In this document: one piece after another, positions 9,176-15,458 of the stretch
How positions within the stretch are numbered: position 1 is the first letter of the stretch
Layout of the letters: every line of letters starts with the position of its first letter
Virus record (IMG/VR): IMGVR_UViG_3300044591_001147
Location: 1 to 28,466 of that record
Reading direction: 5' to 3' (one strand)
DNA from: a virus
Length of the DNA stretch: 28,466 nt
Notes under the pieces: model-generated
Databases searched by the model: none
What the model was told of the DNA's origin: nothing
The model's input: only the letters and a program-made list of their open reading frames with translations
Made by a program: the position numbers and the translations under genes

Positions 9176-9969
9176 GCATCCCGACCGCTGAGGTCTCGCT
9201 TGCCCCGACGGGCGACCTCAAGATTCTCGTCGCGTCTGACTGGCATATCGGCTCCCCGTGGTGCGACACCCGTCTGATGGAGCGGATCCTCAAGGAAGCC
9301 GACCGCCAGGGAGCCTATATCATCCTCGCCGGAGACATGCTGGAGATGAGCATCCGCCGGAGCGTCGGCAACCCGCACGAGCAGACGCTATCACCGCAGG
9401 ACCAGCTCCTGGAGCTGGACGCCATATTCGGCCCACGCCGGCATCGCATCCTCGCCTGTCTCACGGGCAACCACGAGGCCCGCACGTCTCGCGAGGCTGA
9501 CGTCGATGTGGTCGGGCTGTGGGCCAAGGGCTTCACGGGCGCCCCGCCGATCCCGTACCTCGATAAGGCAGGTGCGCTCGCCATCCAGGCGAACGGCGCC
9601 TCGTGGGTGGTCTACATGCAGCACGGCGTGCGCGGCACGGGCCGGAAGCCGGGGGCCTCGCTGAACGCGATCCACGACATGACTGAGAACGTCGTGGCCG
9701 ACATCTACGTCCACGGGCACCACCACCGGGCGAGCTTCACGAGCAGCACCGTCATGCGGTACAAGCCCGGCCCCGGGTTCTACTGGCAGAAGCGCTGGTT
9801 CGTCAATAGCGGCACCATGCACCGTTACGGCGGATACGCTAGCGACGGCGCGTTCCCGCCGACTGACACCGGGTGCTACCTGCTCACTCTGAGGTACACG
9901 AAACAGGGCCGGCATGTGCGTGCCGAAATGCTCGACCGTGGGTACTTTAATCTGGGGGGCGACAAATGA
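9160..9969 (+). CDS. Calcineurin-like metallophosphoesterase (269 aa)
   Basis: All core motifs of the two-metal phosphoesterase fold are present in order: D27-W-H29, G58-D59, G103-N104-H105-E106, then VYMQHG and VHGHHH toward the C-terminus. These bind the dinuclear metal centre. I chose ATG at 9160 because upstream in-frame codons overlap the holin-like gene out of frame and the protein core begins immediately after (DLKILVASDWH). Substrates in this family range from phosphoproteins and nucleic acids to cyclic nucleotides. The phage copy could process DNA ends or degrade a signalling nucleotide, but the sequence does not decide. It lies between lysis and replication genes. Confidence 0.85.
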   Translation: MQAPLGIPTAEVSLAPTGDLKILVASDWHIGSPWCDTRLMERILKEADRQGAYIILAGDMLEMSIRRSVGNPHEQTLSPQDQLLELDAIFGPRRHRILACLTGNHEARTSREADVDVVGLWAKGFTGAPPIPYLDKAGALAIQANGASWVVYMQHGVRGTGRKPGASLNAIHDMTENVVADIYVHGHHHRASFTSSTVMRYKPGPGFYWQKRWFVNSGTMHRYGGYASDGAFPPTDTGCYLLTLRYTKQGRHVRAEMLDRGYFNLGGDK

Positions 9970-10427
9970 ACGTTTTCGCGAAACTGTGGCAGAAGCTGTT
10001 CGGCGAGCGCGCCTCCTCGCCACAGCGCGTGACCTTCAACGGCTGCACGGTCCAGATTATCTCCGGCACCGAGGTGGAGTTCACGGACGACGAGGAACCC
10101 GAGCGGGCCGGTGAGGACACCGCCGACGAAGTGGAGGCTCTCGTGGATAAGCATTTCGAAGCCCGCTGGATTCTGCGCACCCAGGCAGAGGTCGATGCGC
10201 TCGAGCAGGTGGCCGCGGAGAGCCCGAACCACGTCCGCGTGACCAGCGAATACCAGACCCTGCCGAAGTGGTGGTCGGTGAGCGTCTGGACGGTTAACGT
10301 CCAGTGGTTCAATTACTTGCAGTACCTGCGATTCGAGCAGCTCGGGCGTGCGACGTGTGTGGCTAAGGCTCTCGGAGAGCGGCCTCCGGTTCAAGCGTCG
10401 CCCGCCAGTCAACCGTCCGAGGGCTAG
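9966..10427 (+). CDS. Hypothetical protein (153 aa)
   Basis: It starts with ATG overlapping the previous stop (ATGA) behind a G-rich Shine-Dalgarno (GGGGGGC at 9955-9961). It opens with a basic amphipathic helix (FAKLWQKLFGERAS). A beta strand, a very acidic stretch (TDDEEPERAGEDTADEVEAL, about 36-59) and a Trp-rich C-terminal half (LPKWWSVSVWTVNVQWFNYLQYLRFEQLG) follow. I recognise no family. Its last 65 bp overlap, tail to tail, the end of a minus-strand gene, an unusual arrangement in this otherwise forward-reading genome. Confidence 0.65.
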   Translation: MNVFAKLWQKLFGERASSPQRVTFNGCTVQIISGTEVEFTDDEEPERAGEDTADEVEALVDKHFEARWILRTQAEVDALEQVAAESPNHVRVTSEYQTLPKWWSVSVWTVNVQWFNYLQYLRFEQLGRATCVAKALGERPPVQASPASQPSEG

Positions 10428-10611
10428 CAGCCACCCAGACCTTCCCGTGCTCGTTTAACAACTCGAGGCGGACGTAATCGCTCACGCGGTCCTTCGCTTC
10501 AAGGAGCCCCAGGTCGCCGCTGAAAATCCGATGCATGATGATCTTCCCGGGGCGGTTCGCCGAGTGGCGCACGGTCACATCGATGTCCGTCTCGATCGGT
10601 CCCTCGTTCAC
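10363..10611 (-). CDS. Hypothetical protein of the minus-strand island (82 aa, GTG start)
   Basis: On the minus strand it begins with GTG at 10611, overlapping the nuclease stop as GTGA. A good Shine-Dalgarno (GGAGG, 4 bases upstream, read on the minus strand) supports this start. The product looks like a real small soluble beta/alpha protein, with VRHSANRPGKIIMHRIFSG early and DYVRLELLNEHGKVWVA later. No family is recognised. It is translationally coupled to the VRR-NUC gene and so may work with it. Its final 65 bp overlap the convergent forward gene ending at 10427. A longer in-frame extension exists upstream but would be antisense to the nuclease and lacks a better start. Confidence 0.6.
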   Translation of the reverse strand: MNEGPIETDIDVTVRHSANRPGKIIMHRIFSGDLGLLEAKDRVSDYVRLELLNEHGKVWVAASPRTVDWRATLEPEAALREP

Positions 10612-10973
10612 TTTTCCTCCGGTGATCTGTCTGCCCGCCAGGCCCGAAGCTCGCGCAGGGCCTCGTCCGCGCTGTGAACCAGCAGGTAGCACCCGCCGAG
10701 CGCTTCGGTCTTTGCCTGGAAGTCTTTCTGTTCGGGCGACTGACGCCCGCCAGGGACCTTGCACTCGACCTCCAGGCGCACCCCGACAGGAAGCCCGATA
10801 CCGAGGTCCAGCCGCACGATGCCCGAGATGTCGCCCTGGCCCGGGATGCCGAACCGGATGGCCCGGCGAGCCCCGGGTGGCTTCGCGACGCCACAATTGT
10901 TCCGCCAGATCCAGACGCCGGGCTCATCGTACAGCGCCCGGATGACCTCGTTCACGATCGCGCTCTCGCCCAT
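10608..10973 (-). CDS. VRR-NUC family nuclease (121 aa)
   Basis: A stand-alone VRR-NUC domain of the PD-(D/E)XK nuclease superfamily. Visible motifs are WRNNCGVA (23-30, the conserved N/G region), FGIPGQGDISG (41-51, catalytic D48), RLEVECK (66-72, the E-x-K pair E70/K72), and QSPEQKDF (78-85), which resembles the SPEQ motif of the family. The start at 10973 is chosen for its Shine-Dalgarno (AGGAG about 8 bases upstream on the minus strand) and because the nuclease core begins soon after; a longer frame to 11081 has no better site. Known phage members cut branched or flapped DNA, for example Holliday junctions. A recombination or concatemer-resolution role is plausible. It is transcribed opposite to every neighbour except the coupled 82-aa gene. 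Confidence 0.88.
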   Translation of the reverse strand: MGESAIVNEVIRALYDEPGVWIWRNNCGVAKPPGARRAIRFGIPGQGDISGIVRLDLGIGLPVGVRLEVECKVPGGRQSPEQKDFQAKTEALGGCYLLVHSADEALRELRAWRADRSPEEK

Positions 10974-11013
10974 GGCCGGATCTCCTGCACGAATAATTAA
11001 CCTGACATGCTCG

Positions 11014-11041
11014 TTGACTCCCGAGAAACCCGGGGTAGAGT
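11014..11041 (+). promoter_or_regulatory. Candidate sigma70-type promoter for the replication genes
   Basis: TTGACT (11014-11019), a 16-bp spacer and TAGAGT (11036-11041) lie in the 126-bp gap between the divergent nuclease gene and the replication block. The -35 is good and the -10 moderate. The gap also has two GACATG motifs (from 11003 and 11043; the second is the palindrome GACATGTC), which could be operator half-sites. This is a match by eye, not a tested promoter. Confidence 0.45.
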
Positions 11042-11099
11042 GGACATGTCGGCACCCCGACACAAGCATACCCGACGACAAGACCCGAGGAGGTCAAGC

Positions 11100-11519
11100 A
11101 TGTCATTCGAGTTCCAGCCTGAGAAGGCCGCACCCAGCGACCGCAACAACGTCAAGATCCCCGACCGCACCTACACGGCCGGGTTCACCGGCTACCGGAT
11201 CTATCAGCGCCCGAACCGTGACACCGGCGTGATGGAGGACAGGATCGCGTGGACCTTTAACGTCATCACGAAGAAGGGCGAGTTCGAGATCCCCGGATTC
11301 ACCAGCACGAAGTGGGGCAACGCTGAGAAGCCGTCAGTCGCCCGCGAGTGGGTCGCGGCCATGATGAACCTTCCGGTCTCGAGCCCCGACCTGGTTCGCA
11401 AGATTGATGACCTCGTGGGCCGGCAGGTCCAGGTCCTCACGATGACCATCGGCGAGGGGGAGAGCGCCCGCAGCATCATCAAGGCCGTCCTCCCGAACGC
11501 GGACGAGCTGGACTTCTAG
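11100..11519 (+). CDS. Hypothetical replication-region protein (139 aa)
   Basis: ATG at 11100 is chosen because of the strong GAGGAGGTCAAGC leader directly before it. Longer in-frame starts lie across the divergent promoter region. The protein is mixed alpha/beta, with AGFTGYRIYQRPNRDTGVME followed by IAWTFNVITKKGEFEIPGF. It is reminiscent of small phage single-strand-binding or DUF669-type proteins that sit beside replication genes, but I cannot confirm that family. It is the first gene of the rightward replication block and is followed by a hairpin terminator-like structure, so it may be expressed at a higher level than the genes downstream. Confidence 0.7.
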   Translation: MSFEFQPEKAAPSDRNNVKIPDRTYTAGFTGYRIYQRPNRDTGVMEDRIAWTFNVITKKGEFEIPGFTSTKWGNAEKPSVAREWVAAMMNLPVSSPDLVRKIDDLVGRQVQVLTMTIGEGESARSIIKAVLPNADELDF

Positions 11520-11534
11520 CACGGAACGTCGCGA

Positions 11535-11570
11535 GAGCCGCCTGCCTGCCCCGGCAAGGCGGCTCTTCTC
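11535..11570 (+). terminator. Probable hairpin terminator/attenuator
   Basis: The stem GAGCCGCC (11535-11542) pairs with GGCGGCTC (11558-11565), and an inner TGCC/GGCA pairing extends it past a bulged A. TTCTTCTC-like sequence follows but there is no full U-tract, so it may only attenuate. It lies 15 bp after the 139-aa gene. Confidence 0.55.
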
Positions 11571-11635
11571 GTCGGAAGGTACAACGTGACCTCTTGCGGG
11601 AACAAATCGCTTCTAGGGGCTCTGAGGAGGTCGAG

Positions 11636-11863
11636 ATGTGGGATCCGGAATTCATGGGCATCATCTGGGAGTTCGCGGCAAAGGACCCGACGTGGATGTC
11701 TTATCAGCGCGAGCGGCTTGAGCTGACACTCGAGCACCTGGAGTACGGTCGCGGAAAGGTCCTCGAGGCAGCCTACGACGCGGCCACCCGTCATGGTCGG
11801 TTGACGGTGCGTGACGAGGACGGAAGTGTGATCGTTGCGACGGAGGTTCGGGCATGGCGGTAG
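11636..11863 (+). CDS. Hypothetical protein (75 aa)
   Basis: The start is chosen at ATG 11636, right after the GAGGAGGTCGAG leader shared with many genes here; an upstream in-frame ATG at 11594 lacks a comparable site. The sequence opens MWDPEFMGIIWEFAAKDPTW. It continues with a helical central part and a short C-terminal strand region (RLTVRDEDGSVIVATEVRAW). No family is recognised. Its last 10 bases overlap the start of the replication initiator gene, suggesting coupled translation. Confidence 0.65.
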   Translation: MWDPEFMGIIWEFAAKDPTWMSYQRERLELTLEHLEYGRGKVLEAAYDAATRHGRLTVRDEDGSVIVATEVRAWR

Positions 11864-12510
11864 GTAAGGGCCTGGATAGGCTGGCTCACCTCGGCCTCCA
11901 CGTCGAGCTGCTCAATATGGCTGATCAGAACATGGTCGTTGGGCTGTCCGACAAGCAGATCGCGGCAAGGCTCGGCATCGGCAAGAACAAGATCGGCCCG
12001 ATGATCGATTGGTTGCATGAGCAAAAGATGGTTTATCGCTTCGGCGGAAATCACGGTCAAGGCACGAAGCAAGGCTATCGGATTATAAAGGTCTACCAGA
12101 TCCCCGTGAAAGGGACGACCGTCCCTGTGAAAGGGAAACCCGTCCCTGTGAAAGGGACAGGCTCAGGTTATGAAATCCCCGTGAAAGGGACACATCTTAT
12201 CTCTCATGATCCCATGGTCTTACATGAGAAAAAGAAAGAAGAAGATGATGATCGTCGTCGTCGTCATCATCAGTTCTTCGAAGATAACATCGAGCTGAAG
12301 GTCATCTGGGGGCATTATCGACACAACCCAAGTACGAACCCGCACCGCGACAAGGACGAGACGATCGAACTGTGGCCAAATGTGGTCGAGAAGGTCGGGC
12401 TTCCGGCGATCTGCGAATACTTCGAGCTGTTCAACGAGTCGAACACGAGCCACAAGACACCTCGCTTCGTCGAGCACCTGCACCGCTTGATGAACAAGAT
12501 CGTGCTATGA
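11854..12510 (+). CDS. Replication initiator-like protein with intragenic origin (218 aa)
   Basis: The N-terminal ~75 residues look like a winged-helix DNA-binding domain (LSDKQIAARLGIGKNKIGPMIDWLHEQKMVYRF). The middle (about 83-112) is a low-complexity peptide with four (I/V)PVKG(T/K) repeats, followed by an acidic/basic run EEDDDRRRRHH. A separate C-terminal domain from about 134 ends in LHRLMNKIVL and may contact the helicase. The peptide repeats exist because the DNA holds four iterons plus an A+T-rich stretch and an inverted repeat, the layout of lambda ori inside gene O. With a primase-helicase gene 38 bp downstream, the best call is an O-like origin-binding initiator. The start overlaps the upstream gene; ATG 11854 is preceded by GGAGG at 11841-11845. 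Confidence 0.75.
   Translation: MAVGKGLDRLAHLGLHVELLNMADQNMVVGLSDKQIAARLGIGKNKIGPMIDWLHEQKMVYRFGGNHGQGTKQGYRIIKVYQIPVKGTTVPVKGKPVPVKGTGSGYEIPVKGTHLISHDPMVLHEKKKEEDDDRRRRHHQFFEDNIELKVIWGHYRHNPSTNPHRDKDETIELWPNVVEKVGLPAICEYFELFNESNTSHKTPRFVEHLHRLMNKIVL
12101..12190. repeat. Four origin iterons, consensus TCCC(C/T)GTGAAAGGGA
   Basis: Copies of a 15-bp repeat lie at 12101-12115, 12122-12136, 12143-12157 and 12176-12190. Copies 1 and 4 read TCCCCGTGAAAGGGA; copies 2 and 3 read TCCCTGTGAAAGGGA. Starts are 21, 21 and 33 bp apart, close to whole helical turns, so bound proteins would line up on one face. Each copy has TCCC/GGGA arms, so it is a partial palindrome. Lambda iterons, as I recall them, have similar TCCCT...AGGGA arms. 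They probably bind the protein encoded by the same gene. Confidence 0.85.
12191..12279. other. Probable replication origin: A+T-rich unwinding stretch plus inverted repeat
   Basis: Right after the iterons, 12191-12240 is about 64% A+T in a genome that is mostly G+C, and its end is purine-rich. An imperfect inverted repeat follows: GAAGAAGATGATGA (12238-12251) pairs with TCATCATC-AG-TTCTTC (12264-12279) across a 12-base TCG-repeat loop. Iterons, A+T-rich DNA and a palindrome in this order match lambda ori. The function is inferred. Confidence 0.65.
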
Positions 12511-12548
12511 TCCTCCTCCGCCTGGACGACAACCCCTAGGAGATCGAG

Positions 12549-14405
12549 ATGCTCAACCCCCCCACGATGACCGAGATCCGGTCGTTTTGCGATCGCTACA
12601 TCCCCGGCTGGACCGAGGTCCAGGGCTCGAAGGGGCCAGAGGCTGCGGCACGGTGCCCGTTCTGCGGGTCGGGTGACCGGAAGGGCCGGACCGCCGAGCG
12701 CACGTTCCGCGTCAACCTCGCGGACGGCAGGTTCATCTGCAACCGGCAGGACTCGTGCGGGCAGCGCGGCGGGTGGCTCACCCTGGTCGAGCGGCTGTCC
12801 GGCGCACGGCCGATCGCCGAGCCGCGGGAGCTGGTCTCGGTCCAGACCGCGCGCAAGGTCTACCGCCTCCCGCCCGAGGAAGCCGCGGCCAGCACGAGCA
12901 GCAACCACCTCGCATACCTCGAGCGTCGCGGCATCTCGGTGGAGACGGCCCGGGCGTGGCGGGTCGGCTTCCGTGACGGCTGCATCCTCTGGCCCGTTTA
13001 CGACGACGCGGGCACGCTCATCGACGTCAAGCGTCGCACGCTCTCCGGCAAGGGATTCTTCCACGAGGTGGACGCCCGCCCGGGCCTCGTGGGAATGCAC
13101 CTGATCCCGGACGACGCGGACAGCCTGCTCATCGTCGAGGGCGAGATCGACGCGATGAGCGCGACGGAGTACGGCATCCGGTCGGTCGTGAGCATGCCGG
13201 GCGGCACGGGTGACCTGCGGTGGGTCGAGGAGTGGCTCCCGTGGCTCGACCGGTTCGCTGAGATCGTCATCGGCCTGGACGACGACGACGCCGGAAGGCG
13301 ATGCGCCGTCGAGCTGGCGAAGCGCATCGGACACTGGCGCACCGCGGTCGCGAAGTGGCCGATGAAGGACCTGAACGAGTGCCTCGTGGCCGGGGTCTCT
13401 CGGTCGGACATCTACCACGCGCTGACGAACGCCACGGTGACCACCCCTGACGCCCTCGTGAGCATCCTCGACTGCGAGGACGCGATCGTGGCAGCGTTCC
13501 TGGACGAGGGCAAGCTCGTCGGCACGTCCTCGGGGCTGCGCGGCCTCGACGGGATCCTGCGAGGCTTCCGCGCCGGTGAGCTGACGGTCTGGACCGGAGC
13601 GAACGGAAGCGGCAAGTCGACCGTCCTCGGGCAGGTGGCGAGTAACATCATCGTGCACGCCGGCGAGCGCGTCTGCATCGCGACGCTCGAGCTTCCGGTC
13701 CCGAGGTACAGCCGCTGGCTGGTCATGCAGACGGCCGGCAGCCACCAGCTCGACGAGCCGATGGTCCGCGAGACAATCCGCCAGCTCGGCGAGGGGCTGT
13801 GGTTCCTCGACCACGTCGGCACCCTCGAGGTGGATCGCCTGCTGGAGGTGTGGACCTACGCCCGCCGCAGGTACGACGTTCGGCATTTCGTCGTGGACAG
13901 CATGATGAGGCTGCGGATCGGGGTGGACGACTACACCGCGCAGAAGACCACCGTGGACCGCCTGGCTGCGTTCGCGAGGACCTACGACGCGCACGTCCAC
14001 CTGGTCGCGCACCCGAGGAAGGGCGCATCCGACCACCAGGGCGTCGATAAGGCCGCGATCAAGGGCACGAGCGAGATCACGGACCTCGCCCACAACGTCA
14101 TCGTTGTCACCCGCCACGAGGCTCACAGCACGATCGAGGTGCTCAAGCATCGAGAGCACGGCACCCTGGGGAAGGTCGCCGTCATCGTGAACCCGGACAG
14201 TAAACTCGTCCTCGAGACGACCATACAGGAGGAGATAAAGGATGTCGGAAAAATCGAGAAGGCCATCATTGAGGCCCGGAAGAAGCAGTCTGTTCAGTCC
14301 GGAGGCGCTGGCGGAGGTGCTCCCACCGGACGAGACGCCGCAGCAGGTCGCGATGAAAGAGAAACCTTTGTCGACGAACTCGACCCCGAAGACAACACCC
14401 CCTGA
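12549..14405 (+). CDS. Bifunctional primase-helicase (T7 gp4/Twinkle-like, 618 aa)
   Basis: Makes RNA primers and unwinds DNA at the fork. Domains in order: a zinc-binding domain with C36, C39, C64 and C70; a TOPRIM primase core with LLIVEGEIDA (E197) and IGLDDDDAG (D244-D247); and a RecA/DnaB-type helicase with Walker A GANGSGKST (350-358), catalytic-type Glu in ATLEL (E382), Walker B HFVVDS (D450) and VHLVAHPRKG. The C-terminus is a Gly/Ala-rich then acidic tail, as in T7 gp4, where it contacts the polymerase. ATG follows AGGAGATCGAG. No polymerase is visible, so the host replicase is the likely partner. The last 164 bp overlap another well-initiated gene in a different frame. Confidence 0.93.
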   Translation: MLNPPTMTEIRSFCDRYIPGWTEVQGSKGPEAAARCPFCGSGDRKGRTAERTFRVNLADGRFICNRQDSCGQRGGWLTLVERLSGARPIAEPRELVSVQTARKVYRLPPEEAAASTSSNHLAYLERRGISVETARAWRVGFRDGCILWPVYDDAGTLIDVKRRTLSGKGFFHEVDARPGLVGMHLIPDDADSLLIVEGEIDAMSATEYGIRSVVSMPGGTGDLRWVEEWLPWLDRFAEIVIGLDDDDAGRRCAVELAKRIGHWRTAVAKWPMKDLNECLVAGVSRSDIYHALTNATVTTPDALVSILDCEDAIVAAFLDEGKLVGTSSGLRGLDGILRGFRAGELTVWTGANGSGKSTVLGQVASNIIVHAGERVCIATLELPVPRYSRWLVMQTAGSHQLDEPMVRETIRQLGEGLWFLDHVGTLEVDRLLEVWTYARRRYDVRHFVVDSMMRLRIGVDDYTAQKTTVDRLAAFARTYDAHVHLVAHPRKGASDHQGVDKAAIKGTSEITDLAHNVIVVTRHEAHSTIEVLKHREHGTLGKVAVIVNPDSKLVLETTIQEEIKDVGKIEKAIIEARKKQSVQSGGAGGGAPTGRDAAAGRDERETFVDELDPEDNTP

Positions 14406-14568
14406 TCCTCGCGTGCTCGACGCGCTGACCCGACTCGCGAAGGCGGAGGCGTGGCTCGAGGACCACGACGACGATCACCCGCAGTGGGAGGCGGCTCTCG
14501 CGCGTCTGCGGACGATCATCGGCGAGCTGACGGAGCTGGAGATGCAGGGCGCCGCGATCGACTGGTGA
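14242..14568 (+). CDS. Hypothetical protein overlapping the primase-helicase end (108 aa)
   Basis: ATG 14242 is preceded by a very strong GGAGGAG (about 14228-14234), so translation from here is likely although the first 164 bp overlap the primase-helicase in another frame. The N-terminal ~50 residues are Ser/Pro/Thr-rich and look disordered. The C-terminal half (from about 55) is a helical hairpin-like domain (LDALTRLAKAEAWLEDHDDD then WEAALARLRTIIGELTELEM). No family is recognised. An internal ATG at 14353 is a weaker start option, so the overlap could be shorter. Confidence 0.6.
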   Translation: MSEKSRRPSLRPGRSSLFSPEALAEVLPPDETPQQVAMKEKPLSTNSTPKTTPPDPRVLDALTRLAKAEAWLEDHDDDHPQWEAALARLRTIIGELTELEMQGAAIDW

Positions 14569-14607
14569 CCGCCGATAAACCGCCGGCGACCCGCCGATAA
14601 ACCGCCG
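14569..14607. repeat. 17-bp direct repeat CCGCCGATAAACCGCCG, two copies
   Basis: Identical copies lie at 14569-14585 and 14591-14607, 22 bp start to start, followed by seven A residues. They sit between the replication block and the early promoter. They could be protein-binding sites, and no convincing hairpin terminator is formed. Confidence 0.7.
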
Positions 14608-14639
14608 AAAAAAATCTCCAAGAATCTTCGCCAAACCCG

Positions 14640-14669
14640 TTGACGCGTCGAAGGATGACGCGTTAATAT
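14640..14669 (+). promoter_or_regulatory. Strong candidate promoter with overlapping ACGCGT operator-like repeat
   Basis: TTGACG (14640-14645), an 18-bp spacer and TAATAT (14664-14669), followed by a leader to the gene at 14764. Spacing and -10 shape match two other promoters here (20528, 21221). Two ACGCGT motifs (14643 and 14658) in the near-symmetric context TTGACGCGTC...GACGCGTTAA cover the -35 and approach the -10, which suggests a repressor or activator site. Confidence 0.65.
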
Positions 14670-14763
14670 CAATGTGTCGAGGGAACGCGAGGGCGCCACG
14701 GAGCGCGAGGGACACTCGGCAGGAACGGACGACCGCCCCGCCCGGGGCAACGAGGAGATCGAG

Positions 14764-14961
14764 ATGACGAACATTACCTTCCCTTACATCACCGCAAACG
14801 GTACCCCGGTGGTCCCTGCTATGGACCGCGACATGGCCGCACGAGCCCTCGGTGTGGACCGGAGCGACGTCGTGATCATCGATGAGCTTTCGCCGCGTGA
14901 TCGCCACGAGCTGCTCGTGAGCTGCGTCGAGGCACGCATGCTGTTCGGGGTGGCGTGCTGA
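14764..14961 (+). CDS. Small early protein (65 aa)
   Basis: First gene behind the 14640 promoter, with an ideal GAGGAGATCGAG leader directly before ATG 14764. A longer in-frame ATG at 14674 would overlap the promoter leader and has no Shine-Dalgarno. The sequence has a strand-like start (ITFPYITANGTPVVPAM). It then has an alpha/beta part (ALGVDRSDVVIIDELSPRDR) and a helix with two Cys near the end (SCVEARMLFGVAC). No family is recognised. Position as first early gene is a place where phages often put host-takeover or anti-defence factors, but that is only context. Confidence 0.65.
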   Translation: MTNITFPYITANGTPVVPAMDRDMAARALGVDRSDVVIIDELSPRDRHELLVSCVEARMLFGVAC

Positions 14962-15104
14962 TGATCACCATCCGCGAGGTCCTGGCCGCGGCTCTCGCTG
15001 CGGCCCTCATCTTCGCCGTGGCCGTGATCGGCTGCGGCAGCGTCCAGGAAGCCCACGACAACACCCCGAAGCGCGTCATCTTCGAGCGCGACACTGTTTT
15101 TTAG
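14961..15104 (+). CDS. Small predicted lipoprotein (47 aa)
   Basis: ATG 14961 overlaps the preceding stop by one base. Residues 5-24 form a signal-peptide-like segment (REVLAAALAAALIFAVAVIG) followed by C25, and VIGC fits the lipobox. Only 22 residues would remain after lipidation (CGSVQEAHDNTPKRVIFERD then TVF). Such tiny phage lipoproteins can block receptors or DNA entry (superinfection exclusion) or act as outer-membrane spanins. The gene is far from the lysis cassette, which favours the first idea. Function is inference. Confidence 0.6.
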   Translation: MITIREVLAAALAAALIFAVAVIGCGSVQEAHDNTPKRVIFERDTVF

Positions 15105-15113
15105 GAGGTCGAG

Positions 15114-15458
15114 ATGCCGAACCACGTTGAAATCCTCTGGCACCCGCACGGGAGACCGGACCGCCCGGTTCGCCCCGAGGTCGAGGTCACTGTGCGTGAC
15201 GCCGATGGCCGCGTGGCCTCGAGTCTCGTGTGGTCCGTCCAGGACGACCAGCATGTGAAGCTGCACGTCACCTGCGAGAGTTCGGCCGACCTGGCCGTGA
15301 GCATCCTGAGGAGCTACCTCAAGGCGGAGGGCTACTGGGATTCCCGTCAGTCGCTGGTCGGCATCTGCGGGATCTTCACCGCGATCGACGAGCAGATCGA
15401 CCGTGACCTCGTCCTGGACCTCGAGGCGCAGGACCGCGGATTCCGGGGCATCCTGTGA
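15114..15458 (+). CDS. Hypothetical protein (114 aa)
   Basis: The start is set by TTAGGAGGTCGAG immediately upstream, the same leader as several other genes. The N-terminal half is beta-rich (VEVTVRDADGRVASSLVWSV, then VKLHVTCESS). The C-terminal half is helical (LAVSILRSYLKAEGYW, then GIFTAIDEQIDRDLVLDLEA). I do not recognise the family. Its stop overlaps the next start (GTGA), so it belongs to the early operon-like run of small genes. Confidence 0.65.
   Translation: MPNHVEILWHPHGRPDRPVRPEVEVTVRDADGRVASSLVWSVQDDQHVKLHVTCESSADLAVSILRSYLKAEGYWDSRQSLVGICGIFTAIDEQIDRDLVLDLEAQDRGFRGIL

Noticed and set aside
12101-12190. CRISPR array
   Set aside because: The repeats are 15 bp with 6-18 bp gaps, lie inside a coding frame and encode repeated peptide; iterons explain them better.
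12315-14159. 614-residue open frame on the minus strand across the primase-helicase
   Set aside because: It is Asp/Arg/Val/His-rich, has no recognisable motif, and lies antisense to a gene with complete zinc, TOPRIM and helicase motifs. Long antisense frames are expected in GC-rich DNA.
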